NCBI GenBank assembly: GCA_963921795.1
Contig: OY997645.1
Span: 23,233,918-23,297,917 of the forward strand
DNA length: 64,000 nt
Source of the DNA: Nannobrachium achirus
Taxonomy: Eukaryota > Chordata > Actinopteri > Myctophiformes > Myctophidae
Direction: 5' to 3'
The notes under the pieces are model-generated. The model made no database searches. It was not told the origin of the DNA and worked only from the letters and a program-made list of their open reading frames with translations. Shown here one piece after another: positions 13,595 to 24,571 of the stretch (positions are counted from its first letter, which is position 1; the number at the start of each line of letters is the position of its first letter). The position numbers were made by a program, and so were the translations under genes.

Positions 13595-13782
13595 CCGGTG
13601 GTGCGTCTGATCGAGGAGGCGAGCGGGCGCGGCCTGAAGGAGGTGCGTTTCATCACGCTGCAGAACCAGTACATCCTCAACATCAGGGAGGGTTTCCAGC
13701 AGAACGCTGTGTTCGGCTTCAGGCGCCAGATCAAGAAGCGCCCGGCGTACATGTCATCTGTGATGCTCACGCCCCACTTGCA
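13595..13782 (+). CDS. tiparp: tiparp coding exon: C-terminal half of WWE domain
   Basis: The acceptor CCCCAAACAG ends at 13594 and the donor is CA|GTAAGT at 13783. It starts in phase 0 with PVVRLIEEASGRGLKEVRF and ends TPHLQ, the final codon being split with the next exon. The Glu of LIEEA supplies the E of the W-W-E signature. The run GLKEVRF...NQYILN followed by FRRQIKKRP is the usual end of the TIPARP WWE fold. The last split codon (CA + G) rebuilds the HLQTLGG junction, which supports both splice borders. The 188-nt exon has strongly GC-rich third positions, unlike the (GT)n array and AT-rich DNA just upstream. Confidence 0.95.
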
Positions 13783-13894
13783 GTAAGTTACAGAGACTTG
13801 TCTCTGATGTCATCGCATTACTGTGATTTACCGCGTAGAGCAGTGGTTCTCAACATGTTACATGTTCAAGGACCCATGACAAGAGAGAGCAGAC

Positions 13895-14316
13895 TGGGGC
13901 ATTCACCAAATATTTGAATATTCAAATATCAAAGTCACTGTTCGACGTTGTTCACCGAAGTCGAATATTCGGAAGTCATAAGAATGAGTTGTCAATGCCC
14001 CTGGCGGATGAATGTGTTAATGCTCTATACCAGGGCTTCTCAAACATTTTTAGGCCATGACCCCCAAAATAAACATATTTGAACTGGGGACCCCCACCCT
14101 GACAAGCACTTGGAATTGTAGGTATTACATTTAATTTGACTCGGTTCCACAGATAAATATTGTGAAAATAGCATGTAGATCGGCTATTTTCACAATGTTG
14201 GCCTCTTGCTTACTTAATATTTGACAGTTTGGCCAGTCCTGTCGAATATTCGACTATTCGAATACTTTGATGTCGAATAATCCGAATACTAAAAATCACT
14301 ATTCGTGAATGCCCTA
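13895..14316 (+). mobile_element. hAT-type element, 422 bp, with 8-bp target duplication
   Basis: The TIRs are TGGGGCATTCAC and GTGAATGCCCTA, with subterminal TCGAATATTCG motifs. The target duplication GAGCAGAC is at 13887-13894 and 14317-14324. A second repeat starting GGGCTTCTCAAACATTTTTAG (about 14033-14215) is nested inside and carries its own palindrome. Confidence 0.85.
14159..14196 (+). repeat. Palindrome copy, short form
   Basis: ATTGTGAAAATAGC ... GGCTATTTTCACAAT pair perfectly at the ends; the middle keeps only ATGTAGATC. Confidence 0.8.
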
Positions 14317-16169
14317 GAGCAGACATGCACATCCCTAACCCAAGTTTGGGTAGTTGCTGAGCGACGAACCGTATAGGAATAATAAATAAATAAACTCTCG
14401 CACACTGAGGGCTCCAATGCGACAGATGCCTTATGGCACCAAATATCTCTGTAATGTTTTGAGCACACAGCTCTTCCTCAGACTAAAGTGAACCCAGAAA
14501 ACAATCAACATGATCACATTTCAAGGACCCCCATTAACTCAAGGAATCCTGAGAGTCCCTGGACCGGTAGTGTAGTAGCCCAGGATCAATATCATTTTCG
14601 GGTTTCTGAGCCAATCGGATAGGAAATAATAACGTGACAGGAATCAACGACCAGAACCACCGGCGCCGCGCACCTCCAAAATAATTCCTCTACTTTAAAA
14701 CTAGTTTAGTTTGGTATAATCGTTTTGTTTTGTGTGGTATAATAATGGTTTGGCATGTCCATTATCTATTCTAACTTGTAGTGCACCTAGGGAGACTAAA
14801 CTAATTGATTCACAGTATGTGGGGAACAAAAAATAAATGCGGCGCCAACCGGAACCAACCACCGGTACCGCGATTCCTTTTTTCTAAACCGGATCACACG
14901 GCTAATTTACCAGTCTTCCCTGCGCTGTGGAAATTGTGGTGATGCGAGGTTACTGGTGTAGAGAGACGCACATGAGGCGGTGGGGAAGGGAGGGGGGGGG
15001 GGGTTGGTGACATGTGACAGAGGTCACTAATCGGGTTGGAACTCTACAAAAGGTTCATGTTATGCACCAAAGCGCACTGAGCTACAGTGAGTGGGGTTGA
15101 CACGTAGCAACACACAAGGTTTCATTCAAGTATTTACAAGGCCCATTTAAAACCAACCGGAGTTGACTAAAGTGCAGTACCAGTATAGTAAAAGAGTAGA
15201 ATTATTCTCCCAAAATGAAACACAATAGGGAGCATCATTATTTTCATCTTTACCTTACTTATGTTATGTATTTGTTGTAGTGCTAACGTTTTATTAGCCA
15301 CATGAACCCTAGCATCCCTATTCCGAGGGCGAACATTGGGGCAAAAATAGCCAACGTACAAGCTCAAGGTCGACTATATTTGCAGAAGATATTTTGTGAA
15401 AACCTTTGTATATACCTTTTGTATATACTTTAGGTTTTGTACATATTTAGTATATAGATTTAGTATATACGTTCTTCATTTTCAACTGTTTTTATTATAT
15501 TTTGACACTTGCTTTGGCAATGTAACCATATGTTTTCTCATGGCAATAAAGCTCCTTTGAATTGAACATTGAATTGAAGAGGGGGAAGAGGCCCTGGGGG
15601 ACTACGGTGCATGAAGTATACTGTATTGGGTTCAAGTGGTTCACAGCCATAATGCTGAGCAGTCTCCTGTGTGTCTGCAACACTGCTGAAGTTGTGCTGA
15701 AAAGCTCTGAATGAGAAAACCACAATCCCTACTTCCTGTGTTTTAGCTACTGCTCTCACTAGCAACGATAGTCCTCCTTGGCGATCTTGATTGTAAAGGC
15801 AGCTATAGACCGTCTGGGCGTTCCAGGCCAGAGTTTGTCCAACAAATTGAATCATGGGAATTGTAGGAACATCTAGAAATGCACAAAAAGAGTGTACAAA
15901 ATGAGTGGAATTTGCTCTCTCAATGTGGATTGCATCATGCATATTGTTGCTTCTATTAGACTACGATATCCCTCAACAATGAAACTGATATGCAATTTAA
16001 TTCAAATGAGCTGTACTGGCATGAGAAAACATGTTTACATTGCCAAACCAAGTGTCAAAATATAATAAAAACAATTGAAAAAGGGGAACATTACAGTTGG
16101 AGGGGGTACAGCATTGTGTAAACAGAGATACAGTATGTCACATTGTGTCGTCATATACTCTATATGCAC

Positions 16170-16207
16170 CGCAACGCCTTGTGTGCTTGTAGATCTGCTG
16201 TTTTCTG
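16170..16207 (+). repeat. Palindrome right half
   Basis: CGCAACGCCTTGTGTGCTTG then TAGATCTGCTGTTTTC; the left arm is missing. Confidence 0.65.
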
Positions 16208-16636
16208 TGCGAGACACAATTGCGTAACCGAGGATAAATCGGGCTCAAGTGGCCTCAAAGACTGAAGTAGGGCTGAGCACCTGAAGAGGAACCTGGCCTG
16301 AATGTGGAAGGAGAGAGGGGATGATGAAAGCGCCTGAAACGGCTACACATGTCATGTTGTCCTTTTGCCCGCACCACATCATAAGGTACACTATGTGCCT
16401 CAACACGCCTCACTGCTCTGTGGCACAACTTGTGGGTCAGTCTGTCTTTTTGGCACTCAGTCTTGTAACAGTACGCCCAGTGTTTGTGACTTGGTGCTGC
16501 TGGCTCATACTGGATTATGTTATTAGAACGTACCCCTTGGTTTTACATGACGTACCTCTACAACACAATCTCTTTCTCTCTCTATATTCGGTATTATACA
16601 GTGGTGGAAATACGTTTCTTTTTCTTTCTTTCTTTC

Positions 16637-16678
16637 AAAAACAGCAGATCTTGTGAGCTTGTATATAGGCCTATTTTA
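16637..16678 (+). repeat. Palindrome copy, centre deleted
   Basis: CAAAAACAGCAGATC joined to TTGTGAGCTTGTATATAGG and CCTATTTT. Confidence 0.65.
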
Positions 16679-16816
16679 ATATCTGAAGTATAAAGTAACT
16701 AGTTTTCCTAAGTACGAAATTCTAGTGGTATGAAAATTTAAATATGTAGTGGACTAGAAATACAAATAATAGAGTAAATGTAGTACTTAGTTACCTTCCT
16801 ACACTGTGTATATATT

Positions 16817-16819
16817 CTT

Positions 16820-16853
<34 letters not shown>

Positions 16854-16866
16854 ACGCACGCACGCA

Positions 16867-16914
<48 letters not shown>
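16817..16914 (+). repeat. (CT)n followed by (CA)n microsatellite
   Basis: CT array to 16852, then ACGCACGCACGCACGCG, then CA to 16914. Confidence 0.95.
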
Positions 16915-16916
<2 letters not shown>

Positions 16917-17557
16917 GAGAGGGTCTCTCTCGCTGTCTCTCACACACATACTGTTCGGTACTGTATGTGCTACAACAGTCAGCAGTACACAATGCTTTCT
17001 AACTGGCACACAGTGTTCGTGCCAGTGGCATTCCTGCCATGGCCAACAACCTCACGACTCGCCAACATCTCCACGCAAAGTTACACTTTGATCTGTTTAA
17101 AGCGTGTGTGCGACATTAGCAGCCTGAGTGGCCAGGACACCCAAATCATTCCTCTCAAGTTTAGGTCACTGCAAAGCATCTTAACTTTGCTCTTTGATGC
17201 ATTGTATCTCAGAACGGTGTTAAACAGTCTGAGTGGCTTGCACACCATAGCATTCCTTTCAAAATCAGCTCTCTGCAAAGCATCTTAACGCTTATGCTTG
17301 ACCTTTCATCCATTGTTAGTCAATAGAAAGCTAGCAGGCAGGATATTATAGCATTTCCATTGGGGCTATTATACTGCTATACAAAGTGCTAGTGCAGTAA
17401 CAATTTTTTTTTGGACACACTGGCTTGACTTTTCTCAAAGGTTAAATTGACCTTCTTGATTTTCATGCCGTCATGATAAACTTTTACCTCAAGAACGGAT
17501 GTATAATTATTGCGATATCACTTATATATATACTAGTAAGACACCTCAGGGTGACAT

Positions 17558-17585
17558 GCGACCTCGCCCTAAAGGGCGAGGTCGC
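17558..17585 (+). repeat. Perfect 13-bp hairpin
   Basis: GCGACCTCGCCCT, two A, then AGGGCGAGGTCGC. It lies at the left end of the fold-back region 17470-18420, whose right end has a smaller hairpin (GCGACC-TTC-GGTCGC, 18374-18388) with the same outer bases. Confidence 0.9.
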
Positions 17586-17766
17586 GCCAATTCTTGACTA
17601 TCTGGCCAACCACAGTGTTTCTCTGACGATTCTAGTTATCATTCTGGGGGGAGTTTGTTCATGTTTTTGTGAGGGTATCAACCCTAGGAGACACGGGGAA
17701 ACATGCAAACTCCACACAGAAAGGCCCTATCGCCAACCCCATCGAGGGTGTGAGCGATGGGGCCTA

Positions 17767-18260
17767 AACATGGAAATGTGGAGAACACTATATATGGAGA
17801 TAGTCCAGTCCATCATGTCATAATGGGACTACCGTCATAGACAGTAGCCATTGTTAGGCCGGAGTCAATGGCTGTGTCTATGACGGTAGTTCCATATGAC
17901 ATATTGGACTAGACTATCTCCATATATAGTGTTATCCACATCTCCATGTTAGGACTCATATATGGGCATAAAAGGTATGTCATGTGACATCACTTCCTGT
18001 ACAGACAGTCAGCCATTGACTCCGGATTAACAATGGCTACTGTCTATGACGGTAGTCCCATATGACATATTGGACTAGTCTATCTCCATATATAGTGTTA
18101 TCCACATCTCCATGTTTAGACAGCCAATGACTCCGGCCTAACAATGGCTACTTTCTATGACGGTAGTCCCATATGACATGATGGACTGGACTATCTCCAT
18201 ATATAGTGTTATCCACATTTCGTGTAGCCGCCCTGTACAGGAAGTGATGTCACAACTCGC
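17767..18260 (+). repeat. Fold-back complex: one inverted and three direct copies of a unit of about 100 bp
   Basis: A unit containing CTATGACGGTAGT, CATATGACATATTGGACTAG and CTATCTCCATATATAGTG is present in inverted form at about 17767-17850. Direct copies lie at about 17872-17949, 18005-18118 and 18121-18220. The first two form a hairpin with arms of about 80 bases. GTGACATCACTTCCTGTACAG near 17985 is matched by its reverse complement near 18232. Probably an internally rearranged non-autonomous DNA element; the superfamily is not clear. Confidence 0.75.
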
Positions 18261-18467
18261 TGACATCACACTGACATCACAGAGGATACGGAACGACGGT
18301 CACGAGGATACGGAAGGAAGGAAGGAAGGAAGGAAGGACAGACACTCAAGCGACACGATTCTTCAGAGTATATGCGACCTTCGGTCGCAACAAATACAAC
18401 CCATTTGGCTGTCCGGTTGAAACACGTTAAAGGTCTTTTTCATCAGTTTAATTCTTTCAGTACTTAA

Positions 18468-18763
18468 AGGAGTAGTTCACCCCCAAAATGACTTTTTCTC
18501 TATTGATTACTCACGACATGGAGACTTGAGTTCAATAATATTTTTGGTTTTTTGTCGCATTCCTACGACAATAATGTGGTTATAGAAGTTTGAGTCCCAA
18601 ACGCAATAGGGCCTCCATCTGGAATCAATGGGGGATACATTTATAGTAATGACATTTTTTGTCTTAGGAATGCGACAAATACGAATAAATATTATTGAAC
18701 TCAAGTCTCCATGGCATGAGTAATCAATAGAGAAAAAGTCATTTTGGGGGGTGAACTACTCCA
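18468..18763 (+). mobile_element. Palindromic MITE flanked by TTAA (piggyBac-like)
   Basis: AGGAGTAGTTCACCCCCAAA at the left and TTTGGGGGGTGAACTACTCC at the right, with TTAA at 18464-18467 and 18764-18767. Nearly the whole element is a hairpin (TTGAGTTCAATAATATTT against AAATATTATTGAACTCAA). TTAA target choice is characteristic of piggyBac elements. Confidence 0.8.
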
Positions 18764-18984
18764 TTAATGCACTTTGGTTTTGTAGGGCAGTATAGCCCTC
18801 TCAAAGAGCTCTTGTCTGAACTTGAATTAATCTCGTTTCCATTACAGATATAGATTAGAACAAGTTCAGAACTTTGAACCGTGTTGCTATACCGTTCTTG
18901 CCATGGCTAGCTCATTCAAAAGCATCTTACTTGTGTTATATATATAGTCTGTGTACATAATATCTCTCGTCGCTATCGGGCTTT

Positions 18985-19197
18985 TTTTTCTTTTTTTTTA
19001 AATTTGTTTTTGGGCTTTTATGCCTTTTTTGGATAGGACAGGAGACAAACAGGGGAGAAATGAGGGGAGAGATGGGGAGCCACATGCGGCAAAGTTCGTC
19101 CGGATCGGGAATCGAACCGCCGCCAGCCGCCAGGCATCCATGCCTATGTGGCAATGCCTAAGTGGTATGCGCCTGGACCAGTAGGCCAGCAGGCGCC
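18985..19197 (-). mobile_element. tRNA-derived SINE, reverse orientation
   Basis: It is the reverse complement of the SINE at 34084-34288: GGGGGCGCCTGCTGGCCTAC at its head (high-coordinate end), a GGTTCGATTCCCGATCC B-box, and a tail of GGCATAAAAGCCCAAAAAC before a T-run. Confidence 0.85.
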
Positions 19198-19457
19198 CCC
19201 CTGGCTTTGCTTTTTAAAGAAATGAATGCCCTATTTTATACATCATTATATGACAGCGTCATATAGAAGGTTGCCGCCCGACATCAACGATATGTAAATA
19301 TTTCGGCAACTTTAGCATGACTCTTATACGAAGAAGTAGGGCAAAAAAGAAAACGTAAAAAGTTGAAATGCAGAGAAACAAGGTAATGATACACTATATA
19401 TGATCAAATGGAAGAAGAGGAACCATGGTACATAGATCTGTTTGAACAAATTGTCAC

Positions 19458-19656
19458 TGTCAGGTGGAAACCTTGTATCTCCAAGTTTCAAATTGTTTGT
19501 TTTTTTGCCAAATTAAAGCCCTACTTCATCATACAAAAGTATCACACAACGCCCGTTGTGTGCTTGTAGATCTGCTATTTTCACTACTTTAAATCGTTTT
19601 TTTTTAATAATAACAAAAAAAGGATGGTTTTGGGCATACAAGGTTTCCACCCGACA
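19458..19656 (+). mobile_element. Short DNA transposon, TIR TGTCGGGTGGAAACCTTGTAT
   Basis: The left end is TGTCAGGTGGAAACCTTGTA and the right end TACAAGGTTTCCACCCGACA. It carries the palindrome's right half in the middle. Related pieces lie at about 800-990, 10813-10990, 25950-26095 and 37917-38045. Confidence 0.75.
19543..19585 (+). repeat. Palindrome copy, right half with own hairpin
   Basis: CACACAACG-CC-CGTTGTGTG followed by CTTGTAGATCTGCTATTTTC. Confidence 0.75.
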
Positions 19657-20369
19657 ACAAAATGGAAGAGGTTTAACCACGGTACATAGAGAAAAGGGGG
19701 GCAGATAGAGAAGTAAAGAGACAAAGAGTATGAGATCGAAATGGCTTACTGACAGACAGACAGACCGGCTGCTGCACAGAGGCCTGGGTGAGTGTGAAAC
19801 GTGACTGTGGGGACTTGGAATGTGGAACGAAGGATATCTCCTCTGGACTTTCATCCATTGGTTCATTCCCTCCTGCAGCTGCCTTTCTGCTTCTCTCTGT
19901 TCTCTCTCTCTCTGTTCTCTCTCTCTCTCTCTCTATCTGTTCTCTCTCTCTCTCTCTGTTCTCTCTCTCTCTCTATTTATGCAAAGGAATTCAAGCCGGG
20001 CCTTGTTGTGAAATATACATGTAGACAACATTTACCGGGAATTTGTAACAGCAGAGATTCTGGCCCTGGCTTTGCGTACATTACAGACTAGAAGCAAACA
20101 TAATGCAGGTGTGTCTGTGTGTGTGTGTGTATGTTTGCTTGCACTCGCTCGCGTGTGCGGCGCATGTGCCTTCATCCAGGAGCAGTCTGTCCTAGACTTT
20201 GAGGTTATTAGCTTGATTGGCATTCTCTCTCTGCCGCTCTCTTTCTCTGCATCACTCTCTTGTTATCTGTCGTTTTTCATTTCACACCAAGCTCCTTCTG
20301 GCAGGCTTCAAAGCACACAGGGAATAAAGACATCGATCGCAATGGAGAGATCGGGACTGGAGAGACAAG

Positions 20370-20372
<3 letters not shown>

Positions 20373-20422
<50 letters not shown>

Positions 20423-20497
20423 GGGGAGAGATAGAAGATGAGAAACTGTCCCATTGCCTCAGAGAATCACCACACACACACGCACGCACGTGCGCGA

Positions 20498-20573
<76 letters not shown>
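20373..20573 (+). repeat. (GA)n array followed by (CA)n array
   Basis: GA repeats at 20373-20419, then CACGCACGCACGTGCGCGAG and CA repeats at 20500-20573. Confidence 0.95.
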
Positions 20574-20576
<3 letters not shown>

Positions 20577-21277
20577 TTTGGGCTGAGTGAGAGATAACAT
20601 GACAGCCAAACCACTGTTATTGACTCAAATGCCAGACAATAGTTTTGCTGCCTGACACTTCCATGACAGCCTGCCTCACAATGGCATTAGTTTTCTCTCT
20701 CTCTCTCTCTCTCTGTCCCTCCATCTCTTTAATCTCTCTCTCTCTTCCTGTTGTGTTGTTTGGTGTCTGGCTTTCATTTTGGTTGTGTCCTGCTGTGTTT
20801 GTCTGGTGATGGCCTGGCCCGCTCGCTGCGCCCAGCATGCCGGTGATGTCATTGTTGACAGTTTACTGGTGTATGATTTTTATTTAATTTCTTTGTGGGG
20901 TGGGGGGGGGGGGGGGGGACCGGGGAAGTACGGTGCCATTCCACTTTGTCGGTTCACTGCATCGCACATCAGTTTTTTTTTTTTTATCATGTCAGAATAC
21001 AGGTTTGATTAAAAACACTTGGGTGAATATGAAGGCAGATGTGAGAGAGATGGCGTATTGCATACAAACATGGGTAACTGGCGGCTCGGGGGCCACATGC
21101 GGCCCCCACCTTCACTTAATTTTCACGCGTGACGATGCCTATGTTACCCTCAGTTTACAAATGGAACCAAATGGACCTGTGAGGCCTGTTTACTTCCACT
21201 ATCTGAGTTATGGGGGTCTGTGGCCTAAAGCATACCACCCAGCGGGTCCTTGAAATGAAAACCGTTTGAGAACCACT

Positions 21278-21382
21278 TAGGGCTGTCACAATTATTACGT
21301 CATAATCGTTTACATGTTGAAAAGTTCATATTTTCAAACATTTTCAAAAATAGTGCAGATCTACAAGCTCACAACTCGTTGT
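21278..21382 (+). mobile_element. hAT-type MITE fragment, family TAGGGCTGTCAC, broken inside its palindrome
   Basis: TAGGGCTGTCACAATTATTA at the left. The homology ends at CAAAAATAGTGCAGATCTAC and AAGCTCACAACTCGTTG (21343-21382). The right arm and right TIR are absent. Confidence 0.7.
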
Positions 21383-21605
21383 CATTTCAGAGGTATTAAA
21401 AAGTCCTTAAATTGTCACTTTAGAAATGTGCAGATACCTTCATATACACTTCAACTTTATCTTGGTTTGTTTACTGTGAGAAAACAATGTTGCACATTAA
21501 GTTAATCATCTGGGGACCCCCCCCAAAAGAATTTGGGGACCCGAACCCACAGGTTAAGAACCACTGGTCTAAAGCTCTGTTTTCTTTTGTCTTATGTTTC
21601 CCTAG

Positions 21606-21911
21606 GACTCTAGGCGGCCTCTCTTCCTCGCCGCTCACGCTCTCCATCGGCTCCACGTCCTCCTCTTCCTCCGTGGACCTGTCCGCCTCGCACCCTCTGT
21701 CGCCCACCTCCACCAACCCCCCTAGTTTGTTCCCAGAGACCTGGCTGCCCATGACGAGCAGCCAGGACTTCCTGCAGGTGCCCGTGTCCCGGGACGACCG
21801 CAGCTACCGGACCGTCTACAGCCTGTTCCACAAGACGGTGTCGGAAACCAAGTTCCGAATCATCAAGATCCTGCGCGTACAAAACCCCTTCCTCTGGGAG
21901 AAATACAAGAG
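21606..21911 (+). CDS. tiparp: tiparp coding exon: Ser-rich linker and start of PARP catalytic domain
   Basis: The acceptor TTTCCCTAG ends at 21605 and the donor is AG|GTAAAT at 21912. It enters and leaves in phase 2. The first 40 residues (TLGGLSSSPLTLS... STSSSSSVDLSAS) form a low-complexity Ser/Thr/Pro linker between the WWE and catalytic domains. From PETWLPMTSSQDFLQVPVS the catalytic domain begins, continuing through SYRTVYSLFHKTV to ILRVQNPFLWEKYKR, the helix that precedes the NAD-binding core in this subfamily. The exon lies directly behind a fragment of a hAT-type repeat (about 21510-21575), so its polypyrimidine tract is next to transposon sequence. Confidence 0.95.
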
Positions 21912-22152
21912 GTAAATTGAACAAGTCCTCCAATAGCACAATATCAGTTGTACCACACGTTTTCGTGTCAAGAACCCCTAAGTAAATATGGGTATTTCAA
22001 AATATGTAATGTCAGGGATCCCGCATACAATCAAAGAGAATATTACCTGGGCACTTCAGGGATGACTATCCAAATAAAAGTCAAACATTTGACTCTGAGG
22101 AAGATAAAAGTTGAAACGTCAGTCACCCCTGCAAAATGAAGAACGTGTAGAC

Positions 22153-22600
22153 CAGGGGTGTCCAAAGATTTTTCGAAGGGGGCCACGTTAGAAAATATTA
22201 AAACACCCAAGGGCCGATTATATCTCCTGACAAAATGTAGCTACTTACGGTCGGGCCATAACCATAGTCACAAACTGTTCATACGTATCACATCTAAACA
22301 ATTGTATTTAACTATTCATCACCAATATTTAATGTCAATGGTCTTTTGTCAGGTGTCTGCTCTGAACAAAACACAAATAACCTTAATTGACCAAATGTAA
22401 CCAGACGTGCAAGATAAAAATAAAAAAAACATTAAAATAGCCTTTCAATGACCGCTTCAGAATGAGACAATATGAGGGAAAATATTCTTGTTTGACGCTG
22501 CTGGCGAGCCATTTATAATACAATTCAGGAATGAAGCCGCAGGCCGTATAAAATTTGTCCTCAGGCATTTGGTCCCCGAGCTGCACTTTGGACATCCCTG
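22153..22600 (+). mobile_element. hAT-type element, 448 bp, TIR CAGGGGTGTCCAAAG
   Basis: The ends are CAGGGGTGTCCAAAG and CTTTGGACATCCCTG. Flanks GTGTAGAC (22145-22152) and GTGTAGAG (22601-22608) are an 8-bp target duplication with one mismatch. TIR and duplication length fit hAT elements. No transposase frame is left. Confidence 0.82.
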
Positions 22601-23407
22601 GTGTAGAGACCAGTCGAGTGCTCCAGTATTTTATTTGGGTAGTCATTCCTGAAGTGGCCAGGTATTATTCGAGCCCTTCTACCTACTGTTGGCTGAAGCG
22701 TGCAGACTTCTCCTTACCTGTATCCCTCATCCAATATTTGTATTCAAGACTTTTTGGAAAGTTTTGATCCTATATTAACTACTGATTTAGCTGGAGGACT
22801 CCCTAGAACCCCCTCAAGAACCCCTGGGGGTCCTCGTTCATTTCAGTTACTTGAGTCATTTTGTCCAGCAGTACACGAAAAAGATGAGTGGAAATGATTT
22901 GTTCGCAGATGAACTATCAGTCTGTCATGGGAAGAGCCCGCCTTCCTCATATCGTTCAGTTCAGTCCAATGAGGAAAGAGGAACGATCAAGATGTTGCAT
23001 TATGCACTGATCAGTTACGTTTAAGGAAGTGACCTAGTTCATTTCGTTCACCAAAAAGAACCTGTTACCTTTGAGCGAGTCATTCACGACCGAACTACTG
23101 GTACATATCGAATATTGAAGAGGAAAGGAAATGGGAAGTGACATGAAGGGAAAATTCATTGCCAACATAATTTCCTCTCTGTCATTCAGTCGTTTCCCCT
23201 GTAATCCTTTAGGCTTTTACCCTTTTTTAAGTCTGAATTCAGTAAATAGACATGTTGAACACAGGTGGACATTGTTGAATTGGGTAATAGACGTTTAGGG
23301 GAGAAAAGTGGCTATCAAGGCATATGGTTTTGTTATCCCACAACTTCAAGTTACAATGATGAGAAATGTGTTTTTGTCCTGCAATGTAGTGTCAGTGCTG
23401 TTGTGAG

Positions 23408-23868
23408 TAGGGATGGGATGGGACAATATGAACATTTCATATCACGATTAATGTGACAAAAGAAATCGCGATTTACGATATGATCGCGATGATTAAAATC
23501 CATTATCCTGGGGCGGAACATTTGTCAAAAAATAGCAGATCTACAAGCTCACAACGCGTCGCAACGTGTTGTGAGCTTGTAGATCTGCTATTTTTTGGCA
23601 AAGACATTTGATAGAGAGTTAAAAAAAAGACTGTACCAAGTACGTATATTATATTATATTATATTATATTATATTATATTATAAGTACCTTTTGCCAATT
23701 ATAGAAGGTTTAAGTGGTACCGGATATGCAGCTTGGCAAATAAAAGGTGAATTGCTCCCAGTGCATGACGGAGGACGATATCATGATAAATTAAATCTTC
23801 ACGATACGATTATCATGAGTGTTCTTTTATCACAATAAATGATAATATCGCTTATCGTCCCATCACTA
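23408..23868 (+). mobile_element. hAT-type element, 461 bp, TIR TAGGGATGGGATGGGAC, with palindrome
   Basis: The left end TAGGGATGGGATGGGACAAT faces the right end CGTCCCATCACTA. The target duplication GTTGTGAG is at 23400-23407 and 23869-23876. A (TATTA)n tract (23646-23682) is inside. A second, reversed and end-trimmed copy lies at about 26369-26720 and keeps the palindrome remnant at the corresponding position. Confidence 0.88.
23521..23602 (+). repeat. Palindrome copy, long and nearly perfect
   Basis: AAAAAATAGCAGATCTACAA and GCTCACAACGCGTCGC face CAACGTGTTGTGAGC and TTGTAGATCTGCTATTTTTT; mismatches are confined to the centre and ends. Confidence 0.93.
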
Positions 23869-24571
23869 GTTGTGAGTCAGGATTTGGTTCAGTGATAGAC
23901 TGTTTTCAGAGTGAGAATCATTTGGCTTTTAGTTTTACTACAATGTCAGCACTCGGCAGCCAACCAAAGTCTGTCCAACCTCCCACAGACACTCCCCATG
24001 GCCAACAGTGGCATTTTATTACACTAATGGATTAAATCGTTAAAATCTCGTCTCCCACATTTCCTTGTACGAGAAAGGCAGAGGTAAGAGAGAGAGAGAG
24101 AGATAACATTGTTTCTAGTTGTCTTTCTGCTTGGCGATTGTTTTCCCTCCCAGTGAGTGACGTGGGCAGACTTGTGGAGAGTTCTGCGGAGCGTGTCTCC
24201 AGCACGATGACGTGTGTCTCATGTCATGTTTACATTCCACATGCGTCACTACGCATGCACTCTGGCTGCGTATACAGTGCTGTGTTGAGACAGTCAAGGA
24301 TTAACTGTGGATTTGGTGCTAATCAAGTGTTGTTGTTTTTTTTTCCTTCTCACTGTTGATATATAGACACAATCGTGTGGTTGCTTGAGCTTAGTTTGTC
24401 TCAGCTGCTCACTTAGTTTTTCTGAAGTTATTATTGAAAGATTCAAGATTCAATCAAAATGTGATTGAATTCTACAATTTCTTCATTGCATCATATTATA
24501 ACTTGAGCACGTTAACAGACAGTTGGAAAGAATTGCATGTACAGTGACAGTATGGGATATACAGTAGTAAG

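Larger units (their letters stand above)
13783..21605 (+). other. tiparp: tiparp intron (7823 bp)
   Basis: GTAAGT donor and TTTCCCTAG acceptor. Contents in order: a hAT element with target duplication (13895-14316) that holds a second nested repeat, several broken palindrome copies (15342, 16170, 16637), CT/CA arrays near 16817-16914, a fold-back complex (17470-18420), a TTAA-flanked MITE (18468-18763), a reversed SINE (about 18985-19197), a short transposon (19458-19656) and GA/CA arrays (20373-20573). No exon-like reading frame was recognised. Confidence 0.88.

Noticed and set aside
17473-17823. Cys/His-rich frame (INPRRHGETCKLH) that could suggest the missing CCCH zinc finger
   Set aside because: The DNA is a common fish repeat segment (GGAAACATGCAAACTCCACAC) and lies downstream of the WWE exon, the wrong place for the N-terminal zinc finger; the cysteine spacing does not fit CCCH.
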